Shown here: one piece after another, positions 16,081-24,668 of the stretch
Position numbering within the stretch: the first letter of the stretch is position 1
How the letters are laid out: the number at the start of each line of letters is the position of its first letter
NCBI GenBank assembly: GCA_964592335.1
Contig: CAZQEU010000014.1
Span: 1-29,174 of the forward strand
Direction of reading: 5' to 3'
Length of the DNA stretch: 29,174 nt
From: CAZKUB01 sp964592335
GTDB lineage: Archaea > Thermoplasmatota > E2 > DHVEG-1
The notes under the pieces: model-generated
Databases searched by the model: none
What the model was told of the DNA's origin: nothing
What the model saw: only the letters and a program-made list of their open reading frames with translations
Program-made: the position numbers and the translations under genes

Positions 16081-16645
16081 ATCAGCATATGTTGAAGAAG
16101 GAGTAAAAATAGGTGAAAAAACAAATATCTGGCATTTTGCTCATATTAGAAAAAACGCTGAAATCGGGGAAAATTGTAACATTGGAAAAAGTGTATATAT
16201 CGATATCAACGTAAAGATAGGAGATAATTGTAAGATTCAAAATTTTGCATCACTATATCACGGTCTAACAATGGATGATGATGTGTTTATTGGTCCTCAT
16301 GTTTGTTTTACAAATGACATATATCCAAGAGCAAAAATTTGGTCAGATGAAAAAGTTGCTAAAACAATTGTAAAAAAAGGTGCCTCAATTGGTGCCAATT
16401 CAACAATTATAGCAGGCATAACCATTGGAAAAAATGCACTTGTAGGTGCTGGATCTGTTGTAACAAAGGATATTCCAGATAATGCCCTTGTGTATGGAAA
16501 TCCTGCTAAAATAAAAGGATTTGTCTGCACTTGTGGTAGAAAACTTGAAAAGAAAGAAGAAATTGATGATAAAATAGTTTTTACCTGTTCAAAGTGTAAT
16601 ATAGATATTGAAATTAAAAAAGAATTTTGTAAGGAGATTATTTAG
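16070..16645 (+). CDS. Hexapeptide N-acetyltransferase with C-terminal zinc ribbon, WbpD-like
   Basis: Starts at TTG 16070 within the end of the preceding gene, with GGTGAGGTGA just upstream; this start gives MIHESAYVEEGVKIG, the usual N-terminus of WbpD-type enzymes. Of 191 residues, the first 150 are beta-helix repeats (VKIGEK, AEIGEN, VKIGDN, VFIGPH, ASIGAN, ITIGKN) ending in NPAKIKGF. Residues 153-176 then hold CTCGRKL and CSKC, four cysteines that look like a zinc ribbon. WbpD acetylates the 3-amino group of UDP-2-acetamido-3-amino-glucuronate using acetyl-CoA. The ribbon is absent from the paralogue at 4410. Confidence 0.83.
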   Translation: MIHESAYVEEGVKIGEKTNIWHFAHIRKNAEIGENCNIGKSVYIDINVKIGDNCKIQNFASLYHGLTMDDDVFIGPHVCFTNDIYPRAKIWSDEKVAKTIVKKGASIGANSTIIAGITIGKNALVGAGSVVTKDIPDNALVYGNPAKIKGFVCTCGRKLEKKEEIDDKIVFTCSKCNIDIEIKKEFCKEII

Positions 16646-16647
16646 TT

Positions 16648-17736
16648 ATGATATCGATCGCAAAGCCTTTAATCGGTGAAGAAGAAAAAAAAGCTGTATC
16701 TGAAGTACTTGATTCAGGGATGATAGCGTGCGGGCCCAAAACAAAAGAATTTGAAGAAGAATTTGCAAAGTATACTCAAGTGAAATATGCACTTGGTACA
16801 ACTTCAGGCACAACTGCTCTTCATTTGGGTCTTTTAACACTTGGAATTGATGCGGGTGATGAAGTAATTGCTCCTTCTTTTTCTTTTATCGCTTCAGTTA
16901 ACTCTATTCTTTTCTGTAACGCAAGACCTGTTTTTTGTGATGTAGACGAAAAAACATTTAATATTGATACAACAAAAATTGAAGAGTTGATTACAGATAA
17001 AACAAAGGCAATTATGCCAGTCCACCTCTATGGTCTTGCAGCTGATATGAAAGAAATACAGAAGATTGCTGATGAACACAATCTTTTGGTAATTGGTGAT
17101 GCAGCACAAGCTCATGGTGCTTCAATGGATGGTAAAATGGTTGGATCATTTGGAGATTTGGAATGTTTTTCTTTTTATCCTACAAAGAACATGACCACCG
17201 GTGAAGGCGGTATGATTACAACAAATAATGAAGAGCTTTTTGAAAAAGCTAATTCCATTAGAAACCATGGACGTGAGAAAACAAATTGGGGTTATGAGCA
17301 TTGTAGAATTGGTTATAACTATAGAATGACAGATATTAGTTCTGCAATTGGGCTGGAGCAACTTAAAAAACTCCCAGGTTTTTTAGAAAAAAGAAGAAAA
17401 AACGCTAGGTTTTATGATGAACATCTAAAAATTGATGGAACTCCGTTTGTAACAGATGGATACAATCATGCTTATCATCAGTATACAATTAAATATAAAA
17501 AAAGAGATATTTTACTTGAAGAACTAAAGAAAAACGATATAGGTTTTGGTATTTATTATCCTAAACCACTTCACAAATATTCCCATTTGGAAAAATATGG
17601 ACATGATGATTTAAAAGTTTCAGAAAAATTATCTGAAGAATCAGTATCCATTCCTGTTCATCCCGCACTTAAAAAAGATGAGGTAGAAAAAGTTAGTAAT
17701 GTAATTAATAGGGTTTACCGATCCCTCGATAAATAA
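16648..17736 (+). CDS. DegT/DnrJ/EryC1/StrS aminotransferase, WbpE-like
   Basis: A 362-residue PLP enzyme: TTSGTTALHLGL at 51-62, IGDAAQAHGA at 149-158, and FSFYPTKNMTTGEGGM with PLP lysine K180. The opening IAKPLIGEEEKKAVSEVLDSG is typical of sugar 3-aminotransferases such as WbpE. It would aminate the 3-keto product of the Gfo/Idh at 15094, with glutamate as donor. AGGAGA about eight bases upstream serves as ribosome binding site. Its 3' end overlaps the end of the opposite-strand 6-dehydrogenase by 32 bases, so the two mRNAs must be complementary at their ends. Confidence 0.9.
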   Translation: MISIAKPLIGEEEKKAVSEVLDSGMIACGPKTKEFEEEFAKYTQVKYALGTTSGTTALHLGLLTLGIDAGDEVIAPSFSFIASVNSILFCNARPVFCDVDEKTFNIDTTKIEELITDKTKAIMPVHLYGLAADMKEIQKIADEHNLLVIGDAAQAHGASMDGKMVGSFGDLECFSFYPTKNMTTGEGGMITTNNEELFEKANSIRNHGREKTNWGYEHCRIGYNYRMTDISSAIGLEQLKKLPGFLEKRRKNARFYDEHLKIDGTPFVTDGYNHAYHQYTIKYKKRDILLEELKKNDIGFGIYYPKPLHKYSHLEKYGHDDLKVSEKLSEESVSIPVHPALKKDEVEKVSNVINRVYRSLDK

Positions 17737-19060
17737 ACCCGAGTTTTTCACATTTTTCTTTTTCAAATGTATTTCTTCCATCAACTATAATTTTTGTTTT
17801 CATCTTGTTTTTTATTTCTCTTAAAGCAAGCTTTACATAGTCTTTATGTTTTGTAAGTATTACTACTGCATCTGCATCTTTTATCGTTTCATCTAAATTT
17901 GATGTAAAGGGATACTCAAAATCTCTAACATATGGATCATGAAGAACAGGTTTTGCACCTTTTTTCTTTGCTATTTCATAGAATTTTTTTGCAGGGGTAT
18001 TTCTTGTATCATCAGAGTTTTCCAAAAATGCTACGCCAAGAACTCCTATTTTTGAATCTTTAAGATTTTTACCTTTCTTTTTTAATGCATCTTCTAAAAG
18101 ATCTATAGTGTGTTCTGGCATGTACATGTTTATATTTCTACTTTCAACAATTACATTTGGTTTTACTTTGAATTTACCATAATTGTCAACACCATATTTG
18201 AAAAGCCATGGATCTTTTGGAAGGCAGTGTCCTCCCACACCTGCCCCTGGAAAATGCATGTTTCTAACTGGATTTGCAGATGGATTTGATGGATCATTTG
18301 GTAAGTTATTTACTAGTTCTCGGACTTTGTAAGTATCTACACCTAGGCTTTCGCACATAAGTGCTACCTCGTTTGCAAAAGCAATGTTTACATCCCGGTA
18401 TGTGTTTTCAACTACTTTTGATACTTCTGCAGTAAGGCTATCTGTTGGATAGAGTGGTGCTTGTACTATTTTTTCATAGATTTCCATTGCTTTTTTGGTA
18501 CTTTTTTCATCAATTCCACCTACCACCCTTGGGTATTTTGTGATATTATGGATTAATCTTCCTACCATTACTCTTTCATAAGAAAATGCTAAGGAAAAGT
18601 CTTTACCTGCTTTCATACTTGATTCTTTTTCAAGGATTGGTTTTACAATATTTTCTGTTGTTCCAGGTGCTACAGTTGATTCTATTACTATAAGAACATC
18701 TTTAGGAATTATTTTACCTGCTTTGTGGCTTATTTCTTTTAGTGATTCATATCGGGGAATGTTATCTTCGTCTGTAGGGGTTTGTACATCAAAAAGGATT
18801 ACATCTGCATCTCTGCATTCATTGTAGTCATCAGTTACTCTAAATTTTTTATTTTCCACAACACGTTTGATTAATTCTGAAAGACCTGGTTCATCTCCAC
18901 CAATCGGATTTTTTCCCTGGTTTAGGTAATCTATTTTCCAACCTGATCTTTTTGATCTCCTTTGAATTCCAATAACATAAAAATCTTTAACATCAGCAAG
19001 TAGTGCTGCTGCAGGTATTCCTACATAACCCATTCCTATTACAACAATTTTTTTAGTCAT
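17705..19060 (-). CDS. UDP-N-acetylglucosamine/mannosamine 6-dehydrogenase, WbpA/WecC-like
   Basis: From ATG at 19060 this is 451 residues (a TTG three codons earlier is less likely). The NAD motif is VIGMGYVGIPAA at 7-18, STVAPGTT at 128-135, K215/N219 in SKVVENTYRD, and catalytic C279 in GVGGHCLPKDPWL; the C-terminal domain has GVLGVAFLENSDDTRNTPA. It oxidises C6 of a UDP-N-acetylhexosamine. With the Gfo/Idh, DegT and acetyltransferase opposite, it completes a WbpA-B-E-D set. The LLADVKDFYVIGIQRRSKRSGWKI insert-like region after the NAD motif is longer than in classic enzymes. CTTTTTAAAC at about 19086-19095 on the minus strand could be its TATA box. Confidence 0.87.
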   Translation of the reverse strand: MTKKIVVIGMGYVGIPAAALLADVKDFYVIGIQRRSKRSGWKIDYLNQGKNPIGGDEPGLSELIKRVVENKKFRVTDDYNECRDADVILFDVQTPTDEDNIPRYESLKEISHKAGKIIPKDVLIVIESTVAPGTTENIVKPILEKESSMKAGKDFSLAFSYERVMVGRLIHNITKYPRVVGGIDEKSTKKAMEIYEKIVQAPLYPTDSLTAEVSKVVENTYRDVNIAFANEVALMCESLGVDTYKVRELVNNLPNDPSNPSANPVRNMHFPGAGVGGHCLPKDPWLFKYGVDNYGKFKVKPNVIVESRNINMYMPEHTIDLLEDALKKKGKNLKDSKIGVLGVAFLENSDDTRNTPAKKFYEIAKKKGAKPVLHDPYVRDFEYPFTSNLDETIKDADAVVILTKHKDYVKLALREIKNKMKTKIIVDGRNTFEKEKCEKLGFIYRGIGKPY

Positions 19061-19213
19061 ATTGGACAAGCAATAACAAAAAGAGTTTAAAAAGTTTATT
19101 TATAGGATAGTGTTAAATTATATTCATTCAATTTATCTATAATTTTTTTAATAAAATTACTTAAGGAATGTTATGAGTTATTTGTGATTGGTAAAATTAT
19201 ATTTCAATAATAG

Positions 19214-19220
19214 TTTTATA
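19214..19220 (+). promoter_or_regulatory. TATA box of the second GT4 gene
   Basis: TTTTATA centred at 19217 lies 27 bases before ATG 19244, predicting a leaderless transcript. An alternative AAATTATATTT near 19193-19203 would give a leader of about 20 bases. The 183-base divergent gap with the 6-dehydrogenase holds no other visible feature. Confidence 0.45.
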
Positions 19221-19243
19221 TCAGGAGATGATGTAGGCCTGTT

Positions 19244-20368
19244 ATGAATATTTTAATGACACTTGCAAATCCATTTACAACTGATGCGCGAGTATTTTAC
19301 GAAGCAAAGTCATTAATTAAAGCAGGCCATAAAGTTACAATACTTGCCTGGGGTAAGAAAAAAATTCATCCTGCAAAAGAGAAAAAAGAAGGTATCCAAG
19401 TTATAAGAAGCCACAATAGAAAATTAGCCGAAATCTTACCATATGATATTTTCAAACTTCATTTTTGGTGGATATCAGGTTATAAAGATGCGAAAGAATT
19501 ATTTGAAAAAAATCATTTTGATGTCGTTCATTCCCACGATCTTTCTTCTCTTCCAATAGGGATGAAACTTAAAAAAAAATTTAATTTACCTTTAATTTAT
19601 GATGCCCACGAAATCTGGGGGTATATGGTGCACAAAGATTTTCCAAAAGTATGGGCAGATTATTATTTATGGAAGGAAAAAAAATTACTCAAACATGTTG
19701 ATCATATAATTACAGTAAATAATCCTTTGAAAGATTATTTTGAAAAAATAACTGATAAACCAATTTCTATTATTATGAACGCAAAACCACTACAAAAAAA
19801 AATATATAGCCCTCCGGATAACAAAATATTTACTATTATTTATATTGGAGGTATAAGAAAACCTAGATTTATATTAGAGATCGTAGAGGCTGTTAAAGAT
19901 TTAGAAGATGTTTATTGTATTATTGGGGGATACAAGGGAAGGAAACACTATATCGATAAGTTAAAAGAAAAAATTTCAAAGATTAAAAATACCGATTTTA
20001 TCGGCAAAGTACCTATGAAAGATGTATTGCCTTTGACGAAAAAAGCTGATTGTGTTGTGTGTATGACTAATCCAAATGATCGCAATAATAGTATTGCTAC
20101 TGCAAATAAACAATTTGAAGCTATGGTTTCTGGACGGCCTATTATTTGTACTAAAGGAACGTACCCTGGAGCATTTACTGAAAAATATGATGTAGGTTTA
20201 ACCGCTGAGTTTAACAAAGAGTCACTTAAAAAGGCCATTGTTAAGTTAAGAGATAATCCAGATCTTTGTGAAAAACTTGGTAAAAATGCTTTAAAAAATG
20301 CTGTTGAAGAGTTTAATTGGGAGAGACAAGAAGAAAAATTGGTAAAACTTTATGAAAATTTATGCTGA
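19244..20368 (+). CDS. Family 4 glycosyltransferase (GT-B), copy 2
   Basis: A 374-residue GT-B protein, paralogue of 10925. It starts MNILMTLANPFTTDARVFYE and shares VVHSHDLSSLPIG, LIYDAHEIWGYM, FTIIYIGGIRKPRF, and ANKQFEAMVSGRPIICTKG with the donor-binding Glu. The near-equal length and colinear blocks suggest a duplication within the locus, followed by divergence to a different donor or acceptor. It overlaps the following deacetylase-family gene by 17 bases, so the two are probably cotranscribed. It lies divergent from the UDP-GlcNAc-type 6-dehydrogenase and may add the sugar made by the 15094-19060 set. That pairing is inference. Confidence 0.9.
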   Translation: MNILMTLANPFTTDARVFYEAKSLIKAGHKVTILAWGKKKIHPAKEKKEGIQVIRSHNRKLAEILPYDIFKLHFWWISGYKDAKELFEKNHFDVVHSHDLSSLPIGMKLKKKFNLPLIYDAHEIWGYMVHKDFPKVWADYYLWKEKKLLKHVDHIITVNNPLKDYFEKITDKPISIIMNAKPLQKKIYSPPDNKIFTIIYIGGIRKPRFILEIVEAVKDLEDVYCIIGGYKGRKHYIDKLKEKISKIKNTDFIGKVPMKDVLPLTKKADCVVCMTNPNDRNNSIATANKQFEAMVSGRPIICTKGTYPGAFTEKYDVGLTAEFNKESLKKAIVKLRDNPDLCEKLGKNALKNAVEEFNWERQEEKLVKLYENLC

Positions 20369-21686
20369 AGAACCTTGGGTTAAATACGTATTCAAAACAT
20401 TTTTATTAAGTTATCCTGAATTTAAACAGGAAAAAGAAATAGCAGTTTCATATGGTGACAAATCAATTAAAAACTCAATTATCATTTTAAAAGGAAAGAA
20501 ACACAAAAAAATATTACATTTCGATGGAGAAAAGATTCCTATTTATCATGTTAGTATCACCAAAAATAAGAAAGGTGAAATAATATCCAGTTATCAAGAT
20601 GATTCATTTGCCATTTCATTTGATAAAAAAAATAACACTATTTATATGAACGCTGATGTGTTAAAAACCTCTTTTCTTTTACTATCCCGCATACATGAAA
20701 AAGAAACACCGCTTGATAATTTAGGCCGATTTCAAGCAAAATATACACTTCATAAAGATGTTACAGTTCCTCTGGTAAATGAATATTTTAGAGTTATTTA
20801 TAGATTGATATCAATTCTTAAAAGAAAAAAAACTAGTGTTGAAACTGATAAAAAATCTTTTTGGCCAGAAAATGCGCCATACGGGGTCTGTTTAACACAT
20901 GACGTGGATAATGTTTATAAATGGTGGCCTAAAAAAATTTTGTCTTACATAATTAAAAAAAGAAAAATTTCTGAAGTGATCCATTCAATTGGAAAAGGAG
21001 AATATTTGAATTTTGATAAAATCATGGATCTTGAATCCCGGTATGGATTTAAATCAACTTTCTTTTTTTTAACAACCAAAAAATATCCTGAACCAAGATA
21101 CAATATTAAAAAATTAAAAAAGATACTAAAAAAACTTGATAATAATGGGTGGGAAGTAGGATTACACACTGGATTTAAATCTTTTAATGATTTTGAGAAG
21201 TTACGTAGTGAAAAGGAAAAATTGGAAAAAGTTCTGGGAAAAACAGTTTATGGTTTGAGAAATCATTATCTTCGAATTAATATACCCGAAACTTGGAAGA
21301 TTCAATCTAAACTTGGTTTTAGTTATGATTCTACACTTGGATTTAGAGAAACCTGTGGGTTTCGACCAGGGTATTGCTATCCCTATTATCCTTATGATTT
21401 TATGAATGAACAAAAAATTGATATTATTGAATTACCAATGTCTATAATGGATTCTGCGTTATTGTCAAAAAAAGATCCGAAAAAAGAATTTAAAAGAATA
21501 TTGGAAAATGTTAAACGATTTAATGGATTGCTCGTTATTAATTGGCACAATGATTCGTTCGATGAAAAAGAGTATCCTCAAAGAGCAAAGATGTATGAAT
21601 ACATTTTAAAAATAATTAAGGAAGACGGTGCTTATGTTGAAAATTGTAAAAATGTTTTAGATTATTGGTTAAATCATGATTTTTAA
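20352..21686 (+). CDS. Long polysaccharide-deacetylase-family protein
   Basis: A 444-residue protein. The first ~170 residues are an N-terminal domain without a recognised motif. The C-terminal part has the variant NodB pattern: GVCLTHDVDNVYKWW at 178-192 (metal aspartates), WEVGLHTGF near 267-275, and YGLRNHYLRIN near 304-314, ending INWHNDSF with a late His. This is the layout of the long deacetylase-like proteins often found in archaeal and bacterial surface-glycan clusters. HxxxH is replaced by HTGF, so metal binding differs from classic enzymes. Activity on a glycan is likely but not assured. No signal peptide. It overlaps the GT4 before it; the next 60 bases contain no feature. Confidence 0.8.
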   Translation: MKIYAEEPWVKYVFKTFLLSYPEFKQEKEIAVSYGDKSIKNSIIILKGKKHKKILHFDGEKIPIYHVSITKNKKGEIISSYQDDSFAISFDKKNNTIYMNADVLKTSFLLLSRIHEKETPLDNLGRFQAKYTLHKDVTVPLVNEYFRVIYRLISILKRKKTSVETDKKSFWPENAPYGVCLTHDVDNVYKWWPKKILSYIIKKRKISEVIHSIGKGEYLNFDKIMDLESRYGFKSTFFFLTTKKYPEPRYNIKKLKKILKKLDNNGWEVGLHTGFKSFNDFEKLRSEKEKLEKVLGKTVYGLRNHYLRINIPETWKIQSKLGFSYDSTLGFRETCGFRPGYCYPYYPYDFMNEQKIDIIELPMSIMDSALLSKKDPKKEFKRILENVKRFNGLLVINWHNDSFDEKEYPQRAKMYEYILKIIKEDGAYVENCKNVLDYWLNHDF

Positions 21687-21745
21687 AAAGCAACATTAAT
21701 TATAAGCCTTCTAAAACCAATCTGGTGATGTACCAATTTTTTTCA

Positions 21746-21886
21746 TTATTGTTTATTGTTTTTTTTACTAATCTTATCAAACCTCTCAAATATCATGGCT
21801 TTTTCGCCATTGCTAAAGGTAATATATTGATTTTTCCCCTCAGTTAAATATAAAATCGATGATGGAAAAATAATGTGTAAATCCAT
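21746..21886 (-). pseudogene. 46-residue remnant ORF of unknown family
   Basis: Minus-strand ORF from ATG 21886 to TAA 21746-21748. It opens MDLHIIFPSSILYLTEGK and includes QYITFSNGEKAMIFERFDKI, which reads like real protein. It starts just past the stop of the broken ATP-grasp gene in another frame, so it may be a further shifted piece of the same decayed gene or of a neighbour. No domain can be named. Confidence 0.3.
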
Positions 21887-21887
21887 C

Positions 21888-22243
21888 TCATAACTGTTTA
21901 TATTCAGGATATTCATCATACTTTTTATGTTCTAATTCAATACCTGCATTTTCAAATTTTTCTTTATTAAGAGGCAATGGATATACTTCATAGTTAGATT
22001 GTGGAAAAAGTACATCTGGTTTTTCTTTTTTTAACGATATCTAGCATTTTTGGAATATAATCTTTTGATTTACCTGCCAGGACTCGATAAAATTTATCTA
22101 CAAAAAAAACGACCTATTGCCTCTTTATCCATGTCAGTTCCAATTATTTCTACAGGTCTTTCGCCATTGTTTTTCAACATTCTGATTAAAGTTGAAGCAC
22201 CAGGGCATCCACAGGCTGTAAGTAAAATTTTTATTTTGTTCAT
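21888..22243 (-). pseudogene. ATP-grasp family gene fragment with two frameshifts
   Basis: From ATG 22243 the minus strand encodes MNKIKILLTACGCPGAS and IIGTDMDKEAIGRFF, then stops. Removing one base from the A8 run at 22102-22109 continues as VDKFYRVLAGKSKDYIPKM, and removing one from the T7 run at 22026-22032 gives KKEKPDVLFPQSNYEVYPLP before a TGA at 21888-21890. The reconstructed 117 residues match the N-terminal (pre-ATP-grasp) domain of PylC/carbamoyl-phosphate-synthase-like ligases. The ATP-binding and catalytic domains are missing. Both shifts lie in homopolymers, so sequencing error could explain them, but not the missing two thirds. Confidence 0.72.
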
Positions 22244-22284
22244 ATGGAGAGGTTTTGTTATTGGCAGACCTATTTTAAAGGTTA

Positions 22285-23091
22285 CTAATTTTCTTTGGCT
22301 TTTCCAACTTCTTCTTTTTGGTGCATACTTTTTTTCACTTCTGATTCAAGTATTCCTAATATCTTTGCTCTTACTTTTAAAAAATCTTTATCTGTATAAT
22401 TTCTTGGACGCGGTAGATTTACTTCAACGATTCCTTTTACTTTTCCAGGTCTAGCTGTAATTACAAAAACTCTGTCAGCCAGATAAACTGCTTCTATAAC
22501 ACTATGTGTTACAAATACTACTGTTTTTTTGGTTTTTTCCCATATTTTTTCAAGTTCAATCTGCATCTGTTTTCTTGTTTGTGCATCAAGTGCGCCAAAG
22601 GGTTCATCCATCAGCAGTACTTCAGGATGATAGGCTAGAGCACGTGCTATTCCAACTCTTTGTTTCATACCACCAGATAGAGTATGAGGATAAGCATTTT
22701 CAAAACCTTCTAGACCTACCATTCTTATATATTCCATAGATTTTTTTGCTGCTTCTTGTTTTGAAACGCCTTTTAGTTCCAATCCAAATGTAACGTTTTT
22801 AAGAACAGTTTTCCATGGATATAACGCAAAATCCTGAAACACAAAACCTCTGTCTGGACCTGGTTTTTTAATTTTTTTCCCATCAAGGAAAATTTTTCCG
22901 TTTGTTGGTTTTTCAAATCCTGCAAGAAGATAGAGTAATGTTGATTTCCCACACCCTGAAGGGCCTAATATAACTGCAAATTCATTTTCATTAATATTAA
23001 GATTTATATCCTTAAGGGCAACTACTTTGTTTCCACTTTCAAAGGTCTTTTTGATGTTCTGTATTTTTATTTTTTCTTTATTTTTTCCCAT
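22285..23091 (-). CDS. ABC transporter ATP-binding protein, NitT/TauT type
   Basis: A 268-residue ATPase: Walker A GPSGCGKST, Q-loop FQDFALYPW, signature LSGGMKQR, Walker B LLMDEPFGALD and switch VTHS are all intact. The pattern (VFQDFALYPWKTVLKNV, DEPFGALDAQTR) is that of the nitrate/sulfonate/taurine group (SsuB/TauB). It powers import by the two permeases encoded just upstream. GAGGGA overlapping the permease stop is the ribosome binding site; the gap is three bases. It is the last gene of the four-gene minus-strand operon. The lysine-rich tail after residue 250 is not part of the conserved domain. Confidence 0.92.
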   Translation of the reverse strand: MGKNKEKIKIQNIKKTFESGNKVVALKDINLNINENEFAVILGPSGCGKSTLLYLLAGFEKPTNGKIFLDGKKIKKPGPDRGFVFQDFALYPWKTVLKNVTFGLELKGVSKQEAAKKSMEYIRMVGLEGFENAYPHTLSGGMKQRVGIARALAYHPEVLLMDEPFGALDAQTRKQMQIELEKIWEKTKKTVVFVTHSVIEAVYLADRVFVITARPGKVKGIVEVNLPRPRNYTDKDFLKVRAKILGILESEVKKSMHQKEEVGKAKEN

Positions 23092-23094
23092 TTA

Positions 23095-23892
23095 TTATCC
23101 CTCTGTTAACATACCCCATCTAACAACTGTTTTATTTTCGATATATAGTAATAATCTATCAAGTAATAGTCCTGCTATTCCGATAATTACTAGACCAAGA
23201 AACATAGTTTCAATTACATTTGACATTCTAGCAGTAAATATCATTTTTCCAACTCCCCATTTAACCATTGCAGCAAGCATTTCAGCTCCTACGAGTGCAC
23301 GCCAGGAGTATCCTATGCCTAATCTTAAACCAGGTATTAGTGATACTAATGATCCAGGTAATAGGACAGATTCGAATAGTTTATATTTTCCTGCTCCAGC
23401 GATTTTCCCTGCATTTACTAAATTTTTGTCCACTGTTCTTATGCCATGTATCACACTATATGTTATAGCAAAAAATCCGCCTAAGAAAACTGCAGCAATA
23501 ACTGTTTCATCTCCTAATCCTAGTGTTATTAATAGAACTGGAACCCATGCAATAGTAGGGATTGCTATCAATAAACTTAGAATTGGTGTTAAAATATCTG
23601 AAACTATCTTTTTTAAGCCAATTATTGTACCTAAAAATATTCCAAAGACTACAGCAAGTATATATCCAATTATCAATCTAGAGATGCTTCCTATTAAATG
23701 ATTGATTAAGATATCGTTTTCTAATGCTAAATATTGAAATTTTAAGAATATCTCTGAGGGAGCTGGTAATTGTCCGATTATATGTAACTGGGAAATTACT
23801 TCCCAGATTGGTATTACAACTAAGAACGGTAGTATAAAAAGGAATGTGTTTTTCAGGGGCTTTTTTAGTTTTTCTTTACTAATCTTGTTCAT
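23095..23892 (-). CDS. ABC transporter permease, NitT/TauT type (permease B)
   Basis: A 265-residue membrane protein with about six membrane segments. The EAA loop that docks to the ATPase is NAGKIAGAGKYKLFESVLLP. The PIWEVISQLHIIGQLPAPSE opening and TPILSLLIAIPTIAWVPVLL segment are typical of SsuC/TauC permeases. It starts inside the end of permease A (14-base overlap) and is followed after three bases by the ATPase. It resembles permease A clearly but not closely, so the transporter probably has a heterodimeric membrane core rather than the usual homodimer. Confidence 0.9.
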   Translation of the reverse strand: MNKISKEKLKKPLKNTFLFILPFLVVIPIWEVISQLHIIGQLPAPSEIFLKFQYLALENDILINHLIGSISRLIIGYILAVVFGIFLGTIIGLKKIVSDILTPILSLLIAIPTIAWVPVLLITLGLGDETVIAAVFLGGFFAITYSVIHGIRTVDKNLVNAGKIAGAGKYKLFESVLLPGSLVSLIPGLRLGIGYSWRALVGAEMLAAMVKWGVGKMIFTARMSNVIETMFLGLVIIGIAGLLLDRLLLYIENKTVVRWGMLTEG

Positions 23893-24655
23893 GCATAACC
23901 CCCCATTTATCTATTGTTCTTTTTTCTAAATCCCGGATTATTGTTTTTTCCATTGCAAAAAAGAGTACAGCTAGTATTATAATTCCAGCATAAACTACAG
24001 TTACATTTAGGTATTCATATGCATCCCATATCATATATCCTAGTCCATATCCCGTTGCTGCGATAAATTCCACTGCTATAATTGTTCTCCAGCATCTAGC
24101 AAGACCCAGTTTTATTCCATTGATTATATATGTAAGGGAATGAGGAAGATAGACTTTTAAAAACAAATGTTTCTTTCCGGCACCCATGATTTTTGCTGCA
24201 TTAACATGGTTTTTATCAATGCTTCTAACCCCCATTGCTGCATTATATACAATTGGGAAAAAAGCTACTATTATTCCAATAGTTATTATTGTTGGATCTC
24301 CGAATCCGAACCATATAATAAAAACTGGCGCCATTGCAATACCTGGTATTGCCATGATAGTTGTAATCAAAGGATTGAAAAAAGTGTAAATGAATCTATT
24401 GTATCCCATTAACATTCCAAAGAAAATTCCTATTATCATTGCTATAAAAAAGGATACTAAAAGTCGGTAGAGTGTAAATAGCAAATGACTTATTATTTCA
24501 TTATAATTTGTAAAAATTTCAGCAAATATTAGGCTTGGTTTTGAAAATAGAGCTGTTTGAACAATTTCTAAATTAGCTAATAACTCCCAGAATATAAAAA
24601 AAAGAATTATTGTTATTAGGGCAAGTATGCTGCCTAATATTTTACTGAGTTTCAT
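23879..24655 (-). CDS. ABC transporter permease, NitT/TauT type (permease A)
   Basis: A 258-residue membrane protein of the same family as permease B, with the docking loop NAAKIMGAGKKHLFLKVYLP and the PLITTIMAIPGIAMAPVFII segment. About six membrane helices. It follows the substrate-binding protein gene by 13 bases and overlaps permease B. Neither permease shows an extra domain. Two permeases, one ATPase and one binding protein in a single operon make up a complete importer. Confidence 0.9.
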   Translation of the reverse strand: MKLSKILGSILALITIILFFIFWELLANLEIVQTALFSKPSLIFAEIFTNYNEIISHLLFTLYRLLVSFFIAMIIGIFFGMLMGYNRFIYTFFNPLITTIMAIPGIAMAPVFIIWFGFGDPTIITIGIIVAFFPIVYNAAMGVRSIDKNHVNAAKIMGAGKKHLFLKVYLPHSLTYIINGIKLGLARCWRTIIAVEFIAATGYGLGYMIWDAYEYLNVTVVYAGIIILAVLFFAMEKTIIRDLEKRTIDKWGVMHEQD

Positions 24656-24668
24656 TTTAAGTTCACTA

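Noticed and set aside
22050..22454. 134-codon plus-strand ORF
   Set aside because: It runs antisense to the broken ATP-grasp gene and the ABC ATPase and has low-complexity Leu/Phe content typical of an antisense shadow.
23027..23701. 224-codon plus-strand ORF
   Set aside because: Antisense to permease B, whose protein has clear family motifs; the plus-strand product resembles nothing.
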